Below the pieces are notes generated by a model. The model saw only the letters and a list, made by a program, of their open reading frames with translations, did no database searches and had not been told where the DNA came from. Of a DNA stretch of 64,000 nucleotides, positions 1-7,969 are shown one piece after another. The DNA lies in assembly GCF_002754315.1 (NCBI RefSeq), contig NZ_PEFE01000001.1, forward strand, positions 2,356,001 through 2,420,000, in the 5' to 3' direction. Origin of the DNA: Flavobacterium sp. 11. GTDB lineage: Bacteria > Bacteroidota > Bacteroidia > Flavobacteriales > Flavobacteriaceae. A program made the position numbers and the translations under genes. Position 1 is the stretch's first letter. Every line of letters starts with the position of its first letter.

Positions 1-1
1 A

Positions 2-1066
2 GTATTGGTAATTGGAGCTTCAACCGGATTTGGTTTGGCTTCAAGAATTACAAGTGCTTTTGGTTCTGATGCAGGAACTATTGGTGTATTTTTTGAAAAA
101 CCTCCAACAGAAGGTAAAACAGCTTCTCCAGGTTGGTATAATTCTGCAGCTTTTGAAACTGAAGCGCATAAAGCGGGTTTATATGCAAAAAGTATCAATG
201 GAGATGCGTTTTCAAATGAAGTAAAGCAACAAACTTTAGATCTTATAAAAGCTGATTTAGGGCAAGTAGACTTAGTAATCTACAGTTTGGCTTCTCCTGT
301 TCGTATGCATCCGGTTACTGGAGTTTTGCATCGCTCAGTATTGAAACCTATCGGAGGAACTTTTACCAATAAAACAGTTGATTTCCATTCTGGTAAAGTT
401 TCAGAAATTTCAATTGAGCCTTGTAGTGGTGACGATATTGAAAATACTATTGCCGTAATGGGTGGTGAAGATTGGGCGATGTGGATTGATGCTTTAAAAG
501 CTCAAAATCTACTGGCTCCAGGGGCTACAACTGTTGCTTATTCTTATATTGGGCCATCATTGACTGAAGCCGTTTATAGAAAAGGTACAATTGGTCGTGC
601 TAAAGATCATCTTGAAGCGACAGCATTTGCTATCACTGACAGTTTAGCTGCTATTGATGGTAAAGCATTCGTTTCGGTAAATAAAGCATTGGTTACACAA
701 GCAAGTTCGGCCATTCCGGTTATTCCATTGTATATTTCTTTGTTGTATAAAATAATGAAAGAAGAAGGAATTCACGAAGGTTGTATCGAACAAATTCAAC
801 GTTTGTATCAAGAAAGATTATATACTGGAAATGAAGTTCCGGTTGATGAAAAAGGAAGAATCCGTATTGACGATTTAGAAATGCGTCCTGATGTTCAAGA
901 GAGAGTAGCTAAATTATGGATTGAAGCTGTAACTGAAAATTTATCTGAAATAGGAGATTTAGAAGGATACAGAAAAGATTTTTACAATCTATTTGGCTTT
1001 GACGTTGCAGGAGTAGATTATAAAGCAGATGCTAACGAACTGGTAAACATCGAAAGTATTGCTTAA
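2..1066 (+). CDS. fabV: FabV-type trans-2-enoyl-ACP/CoA reductase (5' truncated by window edge)
   Basis: NADH-dependent enoyl reductase catalysing the last reduction of each fatty-acid elongation cycle in the cytosol (FabI alternative). The reading frame is open to the left edge, so the first visible TTG (position 5) is internal. About 44 N-terminal residues appear to be missing. The glycine-rich nucleotide-binding motif (GASTGFG) is at fragment residues 4-10. The FabV/TER-specific Tyr-X8-Lys catalytic pair is at fragment residues 191 and 200, which would be about Tyr235/Lys244 in a full protein. It is followed by a strong terminator at 1094-1124. Family assignment is secure; FabV and TER (crotonyl-CoA reductase) are hard to separate by sequence alone. 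Confidence 0.93.
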   Translation, partial: VLVIGASTGFGLASRITSAFGSDAGTIGVFFEKPPTEGKTASPGWYNSAAFETEAHKAGLYAKSINGDAFSNEVKQQTLDLIKADLGQVDLVIYSLASPVRMHPVTGVLHRSVLKPIGGTFTNKTVDFHSGKVSEISIEPCSGDDIENTIAVMGGEDWAMWIDALKAQNLLAPGATTVAYSYIGPSLTEAVYRKGTIGRAKDHLEATAFAITDSLAAIDGKAFVSVNKALVTQASSAIPVIPLYISLLYKIMKEEGIHEGCIEQIQRLYQERLYTGNEVPVDEKGRIRIDDLEMRPDVQERVAKLWIEAVTENLSEIGDLEGYRKDFYNLFGFDVAGVDYKADANELVNIESIA

Positions 1067-1093
1067 TCCCAATTACTAAATTAAATATTTATA

Positions 1094-1124
1094 AAACCAT
1101 CAATTAATAGTTGATGGTTTTTTT
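1094..1124 (+). terminator. Rho-independent terminator after fabV
   Basis: A perfect 10-bp stem (AAACCATCAA / TTGATGGTTT) with a 7-base loop runs directly into a T tract, 28 bases after the fabV stop. Confidence 0.85.
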
Positions 1125-1136
1125 ATGGATAAAGAT

Positions 1137-1144
1137 TATATTTG
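1137..1144 (+). promoter_or_regulatory. -7 promoter box (TATATTTG) for the glycosyltransferase/coaE unit
   Basis: TATATTTG fits the Bacteroidota TAnnTTTG box and lies between the fabV terminator and the next gene, 51 bases before its ATG. I see no clear TTG at the -33 distance, so confidence is moderate. Confidence 0.45.
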
Positions 1145-1195
1145 TTAAAATTTTTTGAGCCTAAAAAAAGATCTTTAATACCACAGTCATAATTT

Positions 1196-2197
1196 ATGTT
1201 ATTTTCCCTAATTATACCAGTTTACAATCGCCCGGATGAAGTTGATGAACTTTTAGAGAGCTTGTCTCATTCAACGTTTAACGAAATTTTTGAAATTGTT
1301 CTTATTGAAGATGGCTCTTCCATAGTGTGCAAAGATGTAGCTCAAAAATATGGTGACAGATTGGATATTTCATACTACTACAAAGAAAATTCTGGACCTG
1401 GGGATTCCAGAAATTACGGAATGAAAAAAGCCAGAGGTGATTATTTTATCATTTTCGATTCGGATTGTATTATTCCAAAAGAATATTTATCAGAGGTTGA
1501 TAAAGCTTTAAAACAGAATTATGTAGATTGTTTTGGTGGGCCAGATAAGGCTTTAGACAGTTTTTCGGATATACAAAAAGCAATTAATTTTGCGATGACT
1601 TCTTTTTTGACCACGGGAGGAATCAGAGGTGGTTCTGAAAAAATAGATAAGTTTCAGCCTAGAAGTTTTAATATGGGATTGTCTCGCAAAGCTTTTGAAG
1701 CATCAAAAGGTTTCGGAAATATTCATCCCGGTGAAGATCCAGATTTGTCAATTCGACTGTGGAATTTAGGTTTTGAGACTAAACTGTTTCCTAATGCATT
1801 TGTATATCACAAGAGAAGAATTGATTGGGATAAGTTTTCGACTCAAGTAAACAAATTTGGAAAAGCACGACCAATTCTAAATAGTTGGTATCCTAAATAC
1901 AATAAGCTTACTTTTTTCTTTCCTTCGGTATTTATAATTGGATTTTTTATTTCCTTTTTATTGATGTTAATTTTTAATTTTGATTTACTGCTTCAATTGT
2001 ATTTTGCTTACTTTTTGGTACTGTTTTTGGTGTCTTCTTATCAAAATAAGAGCTTAAAAATAGGGTATTTATCATTGATAGCTGTTTGGAAACAATTTTA
2101 CGGTTACGGAACTGGTTTTATTGTATCCTTTTTTAAAATTATCATTTTGAAGCAAAAACCTCAAGAAGCTTTCCCTGAATTATTTTTCAAAGTTTAA
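1196..2197 (+). CDS. Family 2 glycosyltransferase with C-terminal membrane segments
   Basis: Transfers a sugar from a nucleotide-sugar donor to an unknown acceptor, probably a surface polysaccharide or lipid. A GT-A fold N-terminus is clear: the SLIIPVYNRP start, the ED pair at residues 38-39, and the metal-binding DSD at 88-90. A GEDPDLSIRL segment (179-188) supplies the likely catalytic acidic residues. Hydrophobic segments at about 239-260 and 263-281 anchor it in the inner membrane with the catalytic domain cytoplasmic. It ends one base before the coaE ATG, so the two are co-transcribed, although no functional link is evident. Substrate not predictable. Confidence 0.9.
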   Translation: MLFSLIIPVYNRPDEVDELLESLSHSTFNEIFEIVLIEDGSSIVCKDVAQKYGDRLDISYYYKENSGPGDSRNYGMKKARGDYFIIFDSDCIIPKEYLSEVDKALKQNYVDCFGGPDKALDSFSDIQKAINFAMTSFLTTGGIRGGSEKIDKFQPRSFNMGLSRKAFEASKGFGNIHPGEDPDLSIRLWNLGFETKLFPNAFVYHKRRIDWDKFSTQVNKFGKARPILNSWYPKYNKLTFFFPSVFIIGFFISFLLMLIFNFDLLLQLYFAYFLVLFLVSSYQNKSLKIGYLSLIAVWKQFYGYGTGFIVSFFKIIILKQKPQEAFPELFFKV

Positions 2198-2198
2198 T

Positions 2199-2795
2199 AT
2201 GACAAAAATAATTGGTTTAACTGGCGGTATCGGAAGTGGGAAAACCACCATTGCAAATTATTTTAAATCATTTGGCATTCCAGTGTACATTGCTGATGAC
2301 GAAGCCAGAAAAATAATGCAATCTGTAGAGATTATAAGCGCTATTAAAAACGTATTTGGGGATGAAGTCTTTGAAAATGAGAAGTTGAACAGAGAAGAAT
2401 TAGCCAAAATTGTTTTTAATAACCCCGAAAAATTAGAAAAACTTAACAATATTGTTCATCCTGCTGTAAAAAAACATTTTGAGCAATGGCTTTTACAACA
2501 TACTGCAGCTCCTTATGTTATTTACGAAGCTGCAATTTTATTTGAAAGTGGAAGTTATAAAAACTGCGATTTGATTATAACTGTCACAGCGCCAATAGAA
2601 TCAAGGATTCAGAGAGTTGTTGAACGTGATAAAACGACACGCGAACTTGTTTTGAAAAGAATAAATGCACAATGGACTGATGAACAACGCATCTCAAAAA
2701 GCGATTTCATCATAGAAAATACTTCTATGGAAACTACAAAATTAGAAGTTGTTAAAATTCTTAAAATTTTAAAGATTAAACAAAATGTGGTATAG
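2199..2795 (+). CDS. coaE: Dephospho-CoA kinase
   Basis: Phosphorylates the 3'-hydroxyl of dephospho-CoA with ATP, the final step of coenzyme A synthesis in the cytosol. The P-loop GLTGGIGSGKTT is at residues 6-17. The adenylate-kinase-like body contains a YIADDEARK segment and a VVERD lid-type motif. At 198 aa it has the usual family length. Its ATG follows the glycosyltransferase stop by one base, so translation is probably coupled. Start and family are secure. Confidence 0.95.
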   Translation: MTKIIGLTGGIGSGKTTIANYFKSFGIPVYIADDEARKIMQSVEIISAIKNVFGDEVFENEKLNREELAKIVFNNPEKLEKLNNIVHPAVKKHFEQWLLQHTAAPYVIYEAAILFESGSYKNCDLIITVTAPIESRIQRVVERDKTTRELVLKRINAQWTDEQRISKSDFIIENTSMETTKLEVVKILKILKIKQNVV

Positions 2796-2841
2796 GTGTT
2801 AATGTTTGGTTAATCTATTATTTAATATATTGTTAAAATAC

Positions 2842-2849
2842 TAAATTTG
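2842..2849 (+). promoter_or_regulatory. -7 box (TAAATTTG) immediately upstream of the histidine kinase
   Basis: TAAATTTG matches TAnnTTTG and ends 5 bases before the kinase ATG at 2855. A start site at the usual distance would leave almost no 5' UTR. No TTG at proper spacing was found, so this is tentative. Confidence 0.4.
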
Positions 2850-2854
2850 TTTCG

Positions 2855-4438
2855 ATGAATAAACTTTTTTTTAGATTACTTGTTTTATTGATGAGCCTTT
2901 CCTTAATAGGGATAATTCTTGTTCAAGTGTATTGGTTTAATACCTCATTCAAAAACAATGATGAGCAGTTTAAATTCCATGTTAAGCAAGTAATTGGTAA
3001 TGTGGCAGATAAGATTCAAAAGCAAGAAACATATAGTTTTTATGATAAAATAAATCATTATAAAGACAGCACCGGAAAAGTGCCTGAAAAGGATGATATA
3101 TTAGAGTTTTATTATGTTCAAAAAAATCCAAGAACAAATAAAACAATTATATATTCTAACAGTATAATTTCTGAAGATTATAATATTTCACCAACGTTCT
3201 TTGATAAAAAATTTGATAGTGAAAAATTTAAAAGCTTTAGTTCCAAAAGGGTAACTGAAGTTTATAACAATAATTCGATGGATAAATCAGGAGTGAGTCA
3301 AAGTTTGATTCCTGATGTTAGAATTGAAAAATCAGGTAACCTTGATATTTTGGATGACGCTCTTTTTGAAATTTCTGCGAAGGATGTTCTATCGGCAATG
3401 CCGCTCGAAGAACGCGTTACCAGTGATGTTTTACAGAAACTGATTAAAAAAGAATTAGGAGAATATGGTATTGAAACAAGATTTGAGTTTGGTATTTACA
3501 GCAATAATTTAGCAACCAAAATTAAATCAAATGCCTTTAAATATGATAAAGAAGCTACGTATTCAATTCCTATTTTTACAGATAATGAAGGAAATAGTAA
3601 ATACCAATTGCTGGTTACATTTCCTCTCAAAAAGAAATTTTTATTGTCAGAACTCGTTAGTATAACAGTTCTTTCTATTGTTTTTACGCTGATTATTTTA
3701 ATTGCGTATACAAGTGCATTGAATCAATTGATTCGTCAACGTCAAATTTCTGAAATCAAAAATGATTTCATTAATAATATGACACATGAATTTAAAACGC
3801 CAATTGCAACTATCAATTTAGCTTTGGATGCGATTAGAAATCCAAAAATAATAGATGACAAAGAAAAGGTTTTGCGATACCTTCAAATGATTAAGGATGA
3901 AAATAAACGCATGCATGCACAAGTAGAAAATGTGCTTCGAATTTCTAAATTAGAAAAGAAAGAATTAGATATTACTAAGGAATCAAATAATATTCATGAA
4001 ATTATTGAAGATGCAATAGATCATGTGAATTTGATTTTAGAAGACAGGCAAGGAACAATTACCTGCCATTTTAAAGCCATTAGAACCACAGTTTTAATCA
4101 ATGATGTTCATTTTACCAATGTCATTGTGAATATTTTAGAAAACGCGATAAAATACTCGCCTAATGTTCCTGAAATTGAAATTTTCACTGAAAATATCAA
4201 AGATATGGTCATTATTAAAGTGAAAGATAGTGGTCTGGGAATGAGTAAAATAGCTCAAAAAAGAATTTTCGAAAAATTCTATAGAGAACATACTGGAGAC
4301 ATTCATAATGTTAAAGGACACGGGTTAGGATTAGCTTACGTAAAAAGAATTGTTGACGACCATAACGGTCAAGTATATGTTGAAAGTGAAAAGGGAAAAG
4401 GGAGTACCTTCATAATAAAATTACCATTAATAAATTAG
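2855..4438 (+). CDS. Membrane sensor histidine kinase (RprX-like)
   Basis: Senses an unknown signal outside the membrane and phosphorylates the response regulator encoded 3 bases downstream. Transmembrane segments at about 7-27 and 264-286 flank a periplasmic sensor region of about 235 residues with no recognised domain. The HisKA motif NNMTHEFKTP has the phosphorylated His at residue 311. The HATPase domain shows the N box (NILENAIKYS), G1 (DSGLGMS) and G2 (GHGLGLAYV) in order. The layout resembles Bacteroides RprX, which is why I use that name as a comparison only. Signal and target genes are unknown. Confidence 0.92.
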   Translation: MNKLFFRLLVLLMSLSLIGIILVQVYWFNTSFKNNDEQFKFHVKQVIGNVADKIQKQETYSFYDKINHYKDSTGKVPEKDDILEFYYVQKNPRTNKTIIYSNSIISEDYNISPTFFDKKFDSEKFKSFSSKRVTEVYNNNSMDKSGVSQSLIPDVRIEKSGNLDILDDALFEISAKDVLSAMPLEERVTSDVLQKLIKKELGEYGIETRFEFGIYSNNLATKIKSNAFKYDKEATYSIPIFTDNEGNSKYQLLVTFPLKKKFLLSELVSITVLSIVFTLIILIAYTSALNQLIRQRQISEIKNDFINNMTHEFKTPIATINLALDAIRNPKIIDDKEKVLRYLQMIKDENKRMHAQVENVLRISKLEKKELDITKESNNIHEIIEDAIDHVNLILEDRQGTITCHFKAIRTTVLINDVHFTNVIVNILENAIKYSPNVPEIEIFTENIKDMVIIKVKDSGLGMSKIAQKRIFEKFYREHTGDIHNVKGHGLGLAYVKRIVDDHNGQVYVESEKGKGSTFIIKLPLIN

Positions 4439-4441
4439 AAT

Positions 4442-5158
4442 ATGGAAAATGTAAATAAAAAAATACTTCTAGTCGAAGATGACCTTAATTTTGGTGCAGT
4501 TTTAAAAGATTATTTAATGCTAAATGATTTTGATGTTACTTTAGCCAAAAATGGAATGGAAGGATTCGAAAAATTCAAAAAGGATACTTATGATTTATGT
4601 ATTCTGGATGTAATGATGCCTTACAAAGATGGTTATACTTTGGCAAAAGAAATCAGAGAAAAAAATAATGAAGTGCCAATTATATTCTTGACAGCTAAAT
4701 CTATGAAAGAAGATGTGTTGAAAGGGTATAAAGCAGGTGCTGACGATTACTTGAATAAACCTTTTGATTCTGAAGTATTGTTGATGAAAATCAAGGCAAT
4801 AATCCAAAGAAAATCATCTGATACTAAAGCAGAACAAGTACAATTTGAATTTAATATTGGTAAATTTCATTTGAATTCAAAACTTCGTTTTTTAACTTTT
4901 AATAATGATGAACCAATAAAATTATCTCCAAAAGAAAATGAATTATTGAAAATGTTGATTCTTCACGAAAATGACTTGATGCCAAGAGAATTGGCCTTGA
5001 CAAAAATTTGGAGAGATGATAACTATTTCACTTCAAGAAGTATGGATGTGTACATCGCTAAGTTGAGAAAATATTTGAAACTTGATGAAGATGTTGAAAT
5101 TTTAAACATCCACGGAGAAGGATTCAGATTAGTTGTTAAGAATAAAGTAGCAGAATAA
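4442..5158 (+). CDS. OmpR/PhoB-family response regulator (RprY-like)
   Basis: DNA-binding partner of the preceding kinase. The receiver domain (residues about 7-120) has the acidic pair at 13-14, the phosphoacceptor Asp56 in LDVMMP and the Lys of NKPF. A C-terminal winged-helix domain (about 135-235) includes the RSMDVYIAKLRKYL recognition-helix region. The 3-base gap to the kinase gene indicates one transcript. It ends before a bidirectional-looking terminator. Confidence 0.94.
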   Translation: MENVNKKILLVEDDLNFGAVLKDYLMLNDFDVTLAKNGMEGFEKFKKDTYDLCILDVMMPYKDGYTLAKEIREKNNEVPIIFLTAKSMKEDVLKGYKAGADDYLNKPFDSEVLLMKIKAIIQRKSSDTKAEQVQFEFNIGKFHLNSKLRFLTFNNDEPIKLSPKENELLKMLILHENDLMPRELALTKIWRDDNYFTSRSMDVYIAKLRKYLKLDEDVEILNIHGEGFRLVVKNKVAE

Positions 5159-5166
5159 ATAGATAT

Positions 5167-5194
5167 AAGCCTCAAGAAATTGAGGCTTTTTTTT
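5167..5194 (+). terminator. Terminator after the two-component pair
   Basis: A 9-bp stem (AAGCCTCAA / TTGAGGCTT) with a 4-base loop is followed by eight T, 8 bases after the regulator stop, in a convergent intergenic gap. Confidence 0.85.
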
Positions 5195-5211
5195 GGAGCG
5201 ACAGGACGTTT

Positions 5212-5952
5212 TTATTTCCAGTTCAATTGTAAAGCAAAACTCGTCTTATCATCTTTTGTAATGCTAAAAACTGTTTCGCTCTCAGAAATACTTTCATGAA
5301 TAATCACTTTATCTTTTAGTGATAATTCCTTTAAGAAATTCATCTCAAAACTTTTAATTTTTTGTTTCAAGATTAATTGTTCATCAACCAAATCCAAGCA
5401 CCATTCCAGATATTTGACATTATTGACATGATTCACAATGTCTAAATCAGATAAAAACACACTTTTTTCGAAAACTATTTCTTTCTCATGATTGAAATTG
5501 ATTTTAGAAAAACCCTCTAGCGTAGCTCTTTTTTCGGGATATAATTCAAAATGTTCAAACGGCAAAGCCAATCCTTCCGGACGACGTTTTTTAGTGTTAA
5601 ATACAGCCCAGAAAGTCTCAGAACCTACAATTTTTTCTCCATTTACATGCATTTCTAGCGCTCGTACTGAACGGGAGTTTTCCAAGGAATTGATCCAGGT
5701 TTTTACGGTTACAGTATCTCCCCATTTTGGTAATTTAGTGATTTCAACACGCATTCTGCTCAAAACCCATGCTTGGTCAAACTCCTGCATATCAGTAAAA
5801 CTAATGCCGCCAGTTTCTGAATGTGTAGCAGCAGTTAACTGCAAGATATTACACAAATCAGTGTATTTTAAAAATCCATTTGGCGCGCATTGTGTAAAAT
5901 TGATTTCCCAATCTTTGCTTAAAACTGAAGTGAAATTTGGAGAGATAGGCAT
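5212..5952 (-). CDS. Acyl-ACP thioesterase
   Basis: Hydrolyses acyl-ACP to free fatty acid. The protein has the double hot-dog layout of the bacterial FatA/FatB-like family. The N-terminal half contains WVLSRMRVEITKLPKWGDTVTVKTW, the second half the VNHVNNVKYLEWCLD helix that carries the conserved Asn of the catalytic site. At 246 aa it is the usual bacterial length. The ATG at 5952 gives MPISPNF. It lies downstream of miaA on the same strand, separated by a short heptamer repeat. Its role is probably fatty-acid release or membrane lipid turnover, but this is inferred. Confidence 0.9.
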   Translation of the reverse strand: MPISPNFTSVLSKDWEINFTQCAPNGFLKYTDLCNILQLTAATHSETGGISFTDMQEFDQAWVLSRMRVEITKLPKWGDTVTVKTWINSLENSRSVRALEMHVNGEKIVGSETFWAVFNTKKRRPEGLALPFEHFELYPEKRATLEGFSKINFNHEKEIVFEKSVFLSDLDIVNHVNNVKYLEWCLDLVDEQLILKQKIKSFEMNFLKELSLKDKVIIHESISESETVFSITKDDKTSFALQLNWK

Positions 5953-5956
5953 ATAA

Positions 5957-5990
5957 ATAATTATGAATTATGAATTATGAATTATGAATT
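5957..5990. repeat. Tandem heptamer repeat (TTATGAA), about 4 copies
   Basis: A 7-bp unit TTATGAA/TGAATTA repeats about four times between miaA and the thioesterase gene. A related run occurs inside the PLP-protein gene at 9511-9530. It belongs to the recurring simple-repeat class described in the findings. Confidence 0.8.
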
Positions 5991-6010
5991 TGTATTCTTA
6001 GATATAAGAT

Positions 6011-6940
6011 TTATTGTTTATTTTTTTTTCCAGAATGGATGTAATCTACAATAGTTTCATACGGAGTTTCAAAATCAAACCATTTGGTGTTTTCATTTCT
6101 TTTGAACCAAGTCAATTGACGTTTTGAAAATCTTCGCGTGTTTTTCTTTATTTCTTCTATGGCAAATTCCAATGAAATTTCTCTGTCAAAATAGCTGAAT
6201 AATTCTCTGTAACCCACGGTTTGCAGTGCATTCAACTCTTTGTTTGGGAATAACGTTTTTGCTTCAGCCTGAAGTCCTTCATTCATCATAATATCAACGC
6301 GTTGATTGATTCGGTTGTAAATGATTTTTCTGTCAGCTTCCAGACCAATTAAAATAGGAGTGAAGCTTCGGCTATTTTTTTTATGGTTTAAAAAAGAAGA
6401 ATACGGTTTTCCGGAACCCAGGCACACTTCCACGAAACGCATCATTCGTTGTGGGTTTTGCAAGGTTTGTGGATTTTCGATAGTCAAGCTTTTATAATAA
6501 TCTGGATCTAAAACTTCGAGTTTTTGTTGCAAATATCCAATTCCCAGTTTTTCATAATTCGTATTTATTTCAGTTCGGACTGAAGTGTCTATTTCTGGAA
6601 ATTCATCAAAACCTTTTAAAATTGCATCAACATACAATCCGGAACCACCAACTAAAATGGCGTAATCATTGGTCAAAAATAATTCGTCAAGTTTAGCAAT
6701 AGCCTCTTTCTCGAAATCACCAACAGTATAATTTTCGAATACAGATTTGTTTTGTATAAAATGATGGGTAGCCGCTGCTAATTCGGCTTTGTTTGGTACA
6801 GCTGTTCCAATGGTCATTTCCTTGAAAAACTGTCTGCTGTCACAGGAAATAATATCACATTTAAAATAATTAGCTAATACAATACTCAGGGAAGTTTTGC
6901 CTATGGCTGTGGGTCCGATAATGGTGATTAAGTATTTCAT
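6011..6940 (-). CDS. miaA: tRNA dimethylallyltransferase
   Basis: Adds dimethylallyl to N6 of A37 in tRNAs that read UNN codons. The P-loop GPTAIGKTS is near residues 9-17, followed by the DSRQFFKEMTIGTA substrate-binding segment and the GGSGLYVDAIL motif. The SKRQLTWFKRN motif near the C-terminus is typical. The 309-aa length is normal. The hydroxylating enzyme MiaE is encoded elsewhere in this window (50251-50844), so the organism probably makes hydroxylated (io6A-type) modification. Family and start are secure. Confidence 0.96.
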   Translation of the reverse strand: MKYLITIIGPTAIGKTSLSIVLANYFKCDIISCDSRQFFKEMTIGTAVPNKAELAAATHHFIQNKSVFENYTVGDFEKEAIAKLDELFLTNDYAILVGGSGLYVDAILKGFDEFPEIDTSVRTEINTNYEKLGIGYLQQKLEVLDPDYYKSLTIENPQTLQNPQRMMRFVEVCLGSGKPYSSFLNHKKNSRSFTPILIGLEADRKIIYNRINQRVDIMMNEGLQAEAKTLFPNKELNALQTVGYRELFSYFDREISLEFAIEEIKKNTRRFSKRQLTWFKRNENTKWFDFETPYETIVDYIHSGKKNKQ

Positions 6941-6950
6941 GTTTTTTAGC

Positions 6951-7092
6951 CCAGATGGAAACGAAAACCCCGGAGTTATGAAAGTTAGTTTTTCTTGGTG
7001 TAAAAGAGCGACTCCCGAAGTCTCGGGATAAGCTCCTTTTATGCCTTAGAAAAACAACTGGAATAACGAGGAGTTAAAGTGTACAGCTGGAA
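6951..7092 (+). ncRNA. Candidate Flavo-1-like structured element
   Basis: The sequence opens with AGCCCAGATGGAAACG and closes with ACAGCTGGAATTGCTTC, resembling a recurrent flavobacterial intergenic element. It has nested stems: GTTTTTCT pairs with AGAAAAAC, a GTAAAAG/CTTTTAT-type stem lies inside, and a TCCCGA/TCGGGA hairpin is at the tip. It lies between two minus-strand genes and has no start codon or ORF. I recognise a second copy-like element at 30142-30258. The link to the Rfam Flavo-1 family is from memory of its consensus, not a search. Confidence 0.42.
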
Positions 7093-7108
7093 TTGCTTCA
7101 AATTAATA

Positions 7109-7942
7109 TTATTTTAAATCTTTACCGCAATGATAGCAGTATTTTGCATTATGTTCATGTCCCTCGGTACCACAATTAGCACACGGATCAATTCTTTCTT
7201 CTCTTGTTTTTTTGCGATTGTTGTTTGCAAATTCAGCTGAAACAATTCCTGTAGGAACCGCAATGATGCCGTAACCCATAATCATTACTATCGAGGCAAT
7301 GGCCTGTCCTAGCGGGGTTATGGGCGAAATATCTCCATATCCTACTGTTGTGAGTGTCACGATGGTCCAATAAATACTGATGGGAATACTGGTGAAACCA
7401 CCTTCTTTCCCTTCGACGATGTACATTATAGAACCTATTATGATGCTGCTGATTAACATGAAATAAATGAAAATAAGTATTTTTCCTCGGCTGGCAATTA
7501 AGGCTTCTTTTAGATGAGTGGATTGACTTGAGAATTTTGGATGTTTTAAAATCTTAAATAATCGCAACAATCGTAAAGCTCTGACAACGGTTAAAACGCT
7601 GGTTCCAACAATAAATAAAGAGAAATACATTGGTAATGTTGCTATCAAATCAATTATTCCATAAAAACTAAAGATGTATTTCAATGGCTTTTTGATCGAT
7701 ATAATTCTAAGAAGGTATTCTAAGGTGAAGAAAATGGTTATAATCCATTCTAATACTATGAGTTCATAATGGTATTTTGTATCAAAACCTTTGACCGTTT
7801 CGAGCATAACTATAATAACACTCAACAGAATAACGCCTAAAAGAATAAGGTCAAATAATCTTCCTGAAGCGGTATTCGTACCGTAAATTACGACATTGGT
7901 TCTATGTCTAAAAGTGTCAAATTTTGACTTTAATCTTTGCAT
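7109..7942 (-). CDS. Voltage-gated-type potassium channel with C-terminal zinc ribbon
   Basis: An inner-membrane ion channel of the six-transmembrane Kv class. Segments S1-S3 span about residues 29-110. A short S4-like arginine-rich helix (RALRLLRLFK, 121-130) follows. The K+ selectivity filter TVGYGD is at 199-204, and a final S6 helix spans about 212-235. The tail after S6 is only about 40 residues and ends in a four-cysteine zinc ribbon (C254, C257, C269, C272) instead of a nucleotide-binding or TrkA domain. The S4 has fewer charges than animal Kv channels, so voltage gating is uncertain. Confidence 0.9.
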   Translation of the reverse strand: MQRLKSKFDTFRHRTNVVIYGTNTASGRLFDLILLGVILLSVIIVMLETVKGFDTKYHYELIVLEWIITIFFTLEYLLRIISIKKPLKYIFSFYGIIDLIATLPMYFSLFIVGTSVLTVVRALRLLRLFKILKHPKFSSQSTHLKEALIASRGKILIFIYFMLISSIIIGSIMYIVEGKEGGFTSIPISIYWTIVTLTTVGYGDISPITPLGQAIASIVMIMGYGIIAVPTGIVSAEFANNNRKKTREERIDPCANCGTEGHEHNAKYCYHCGKDLK

Positions 7943-7969
7943 AATTATGTTGTAATTATTAGCATGCGA

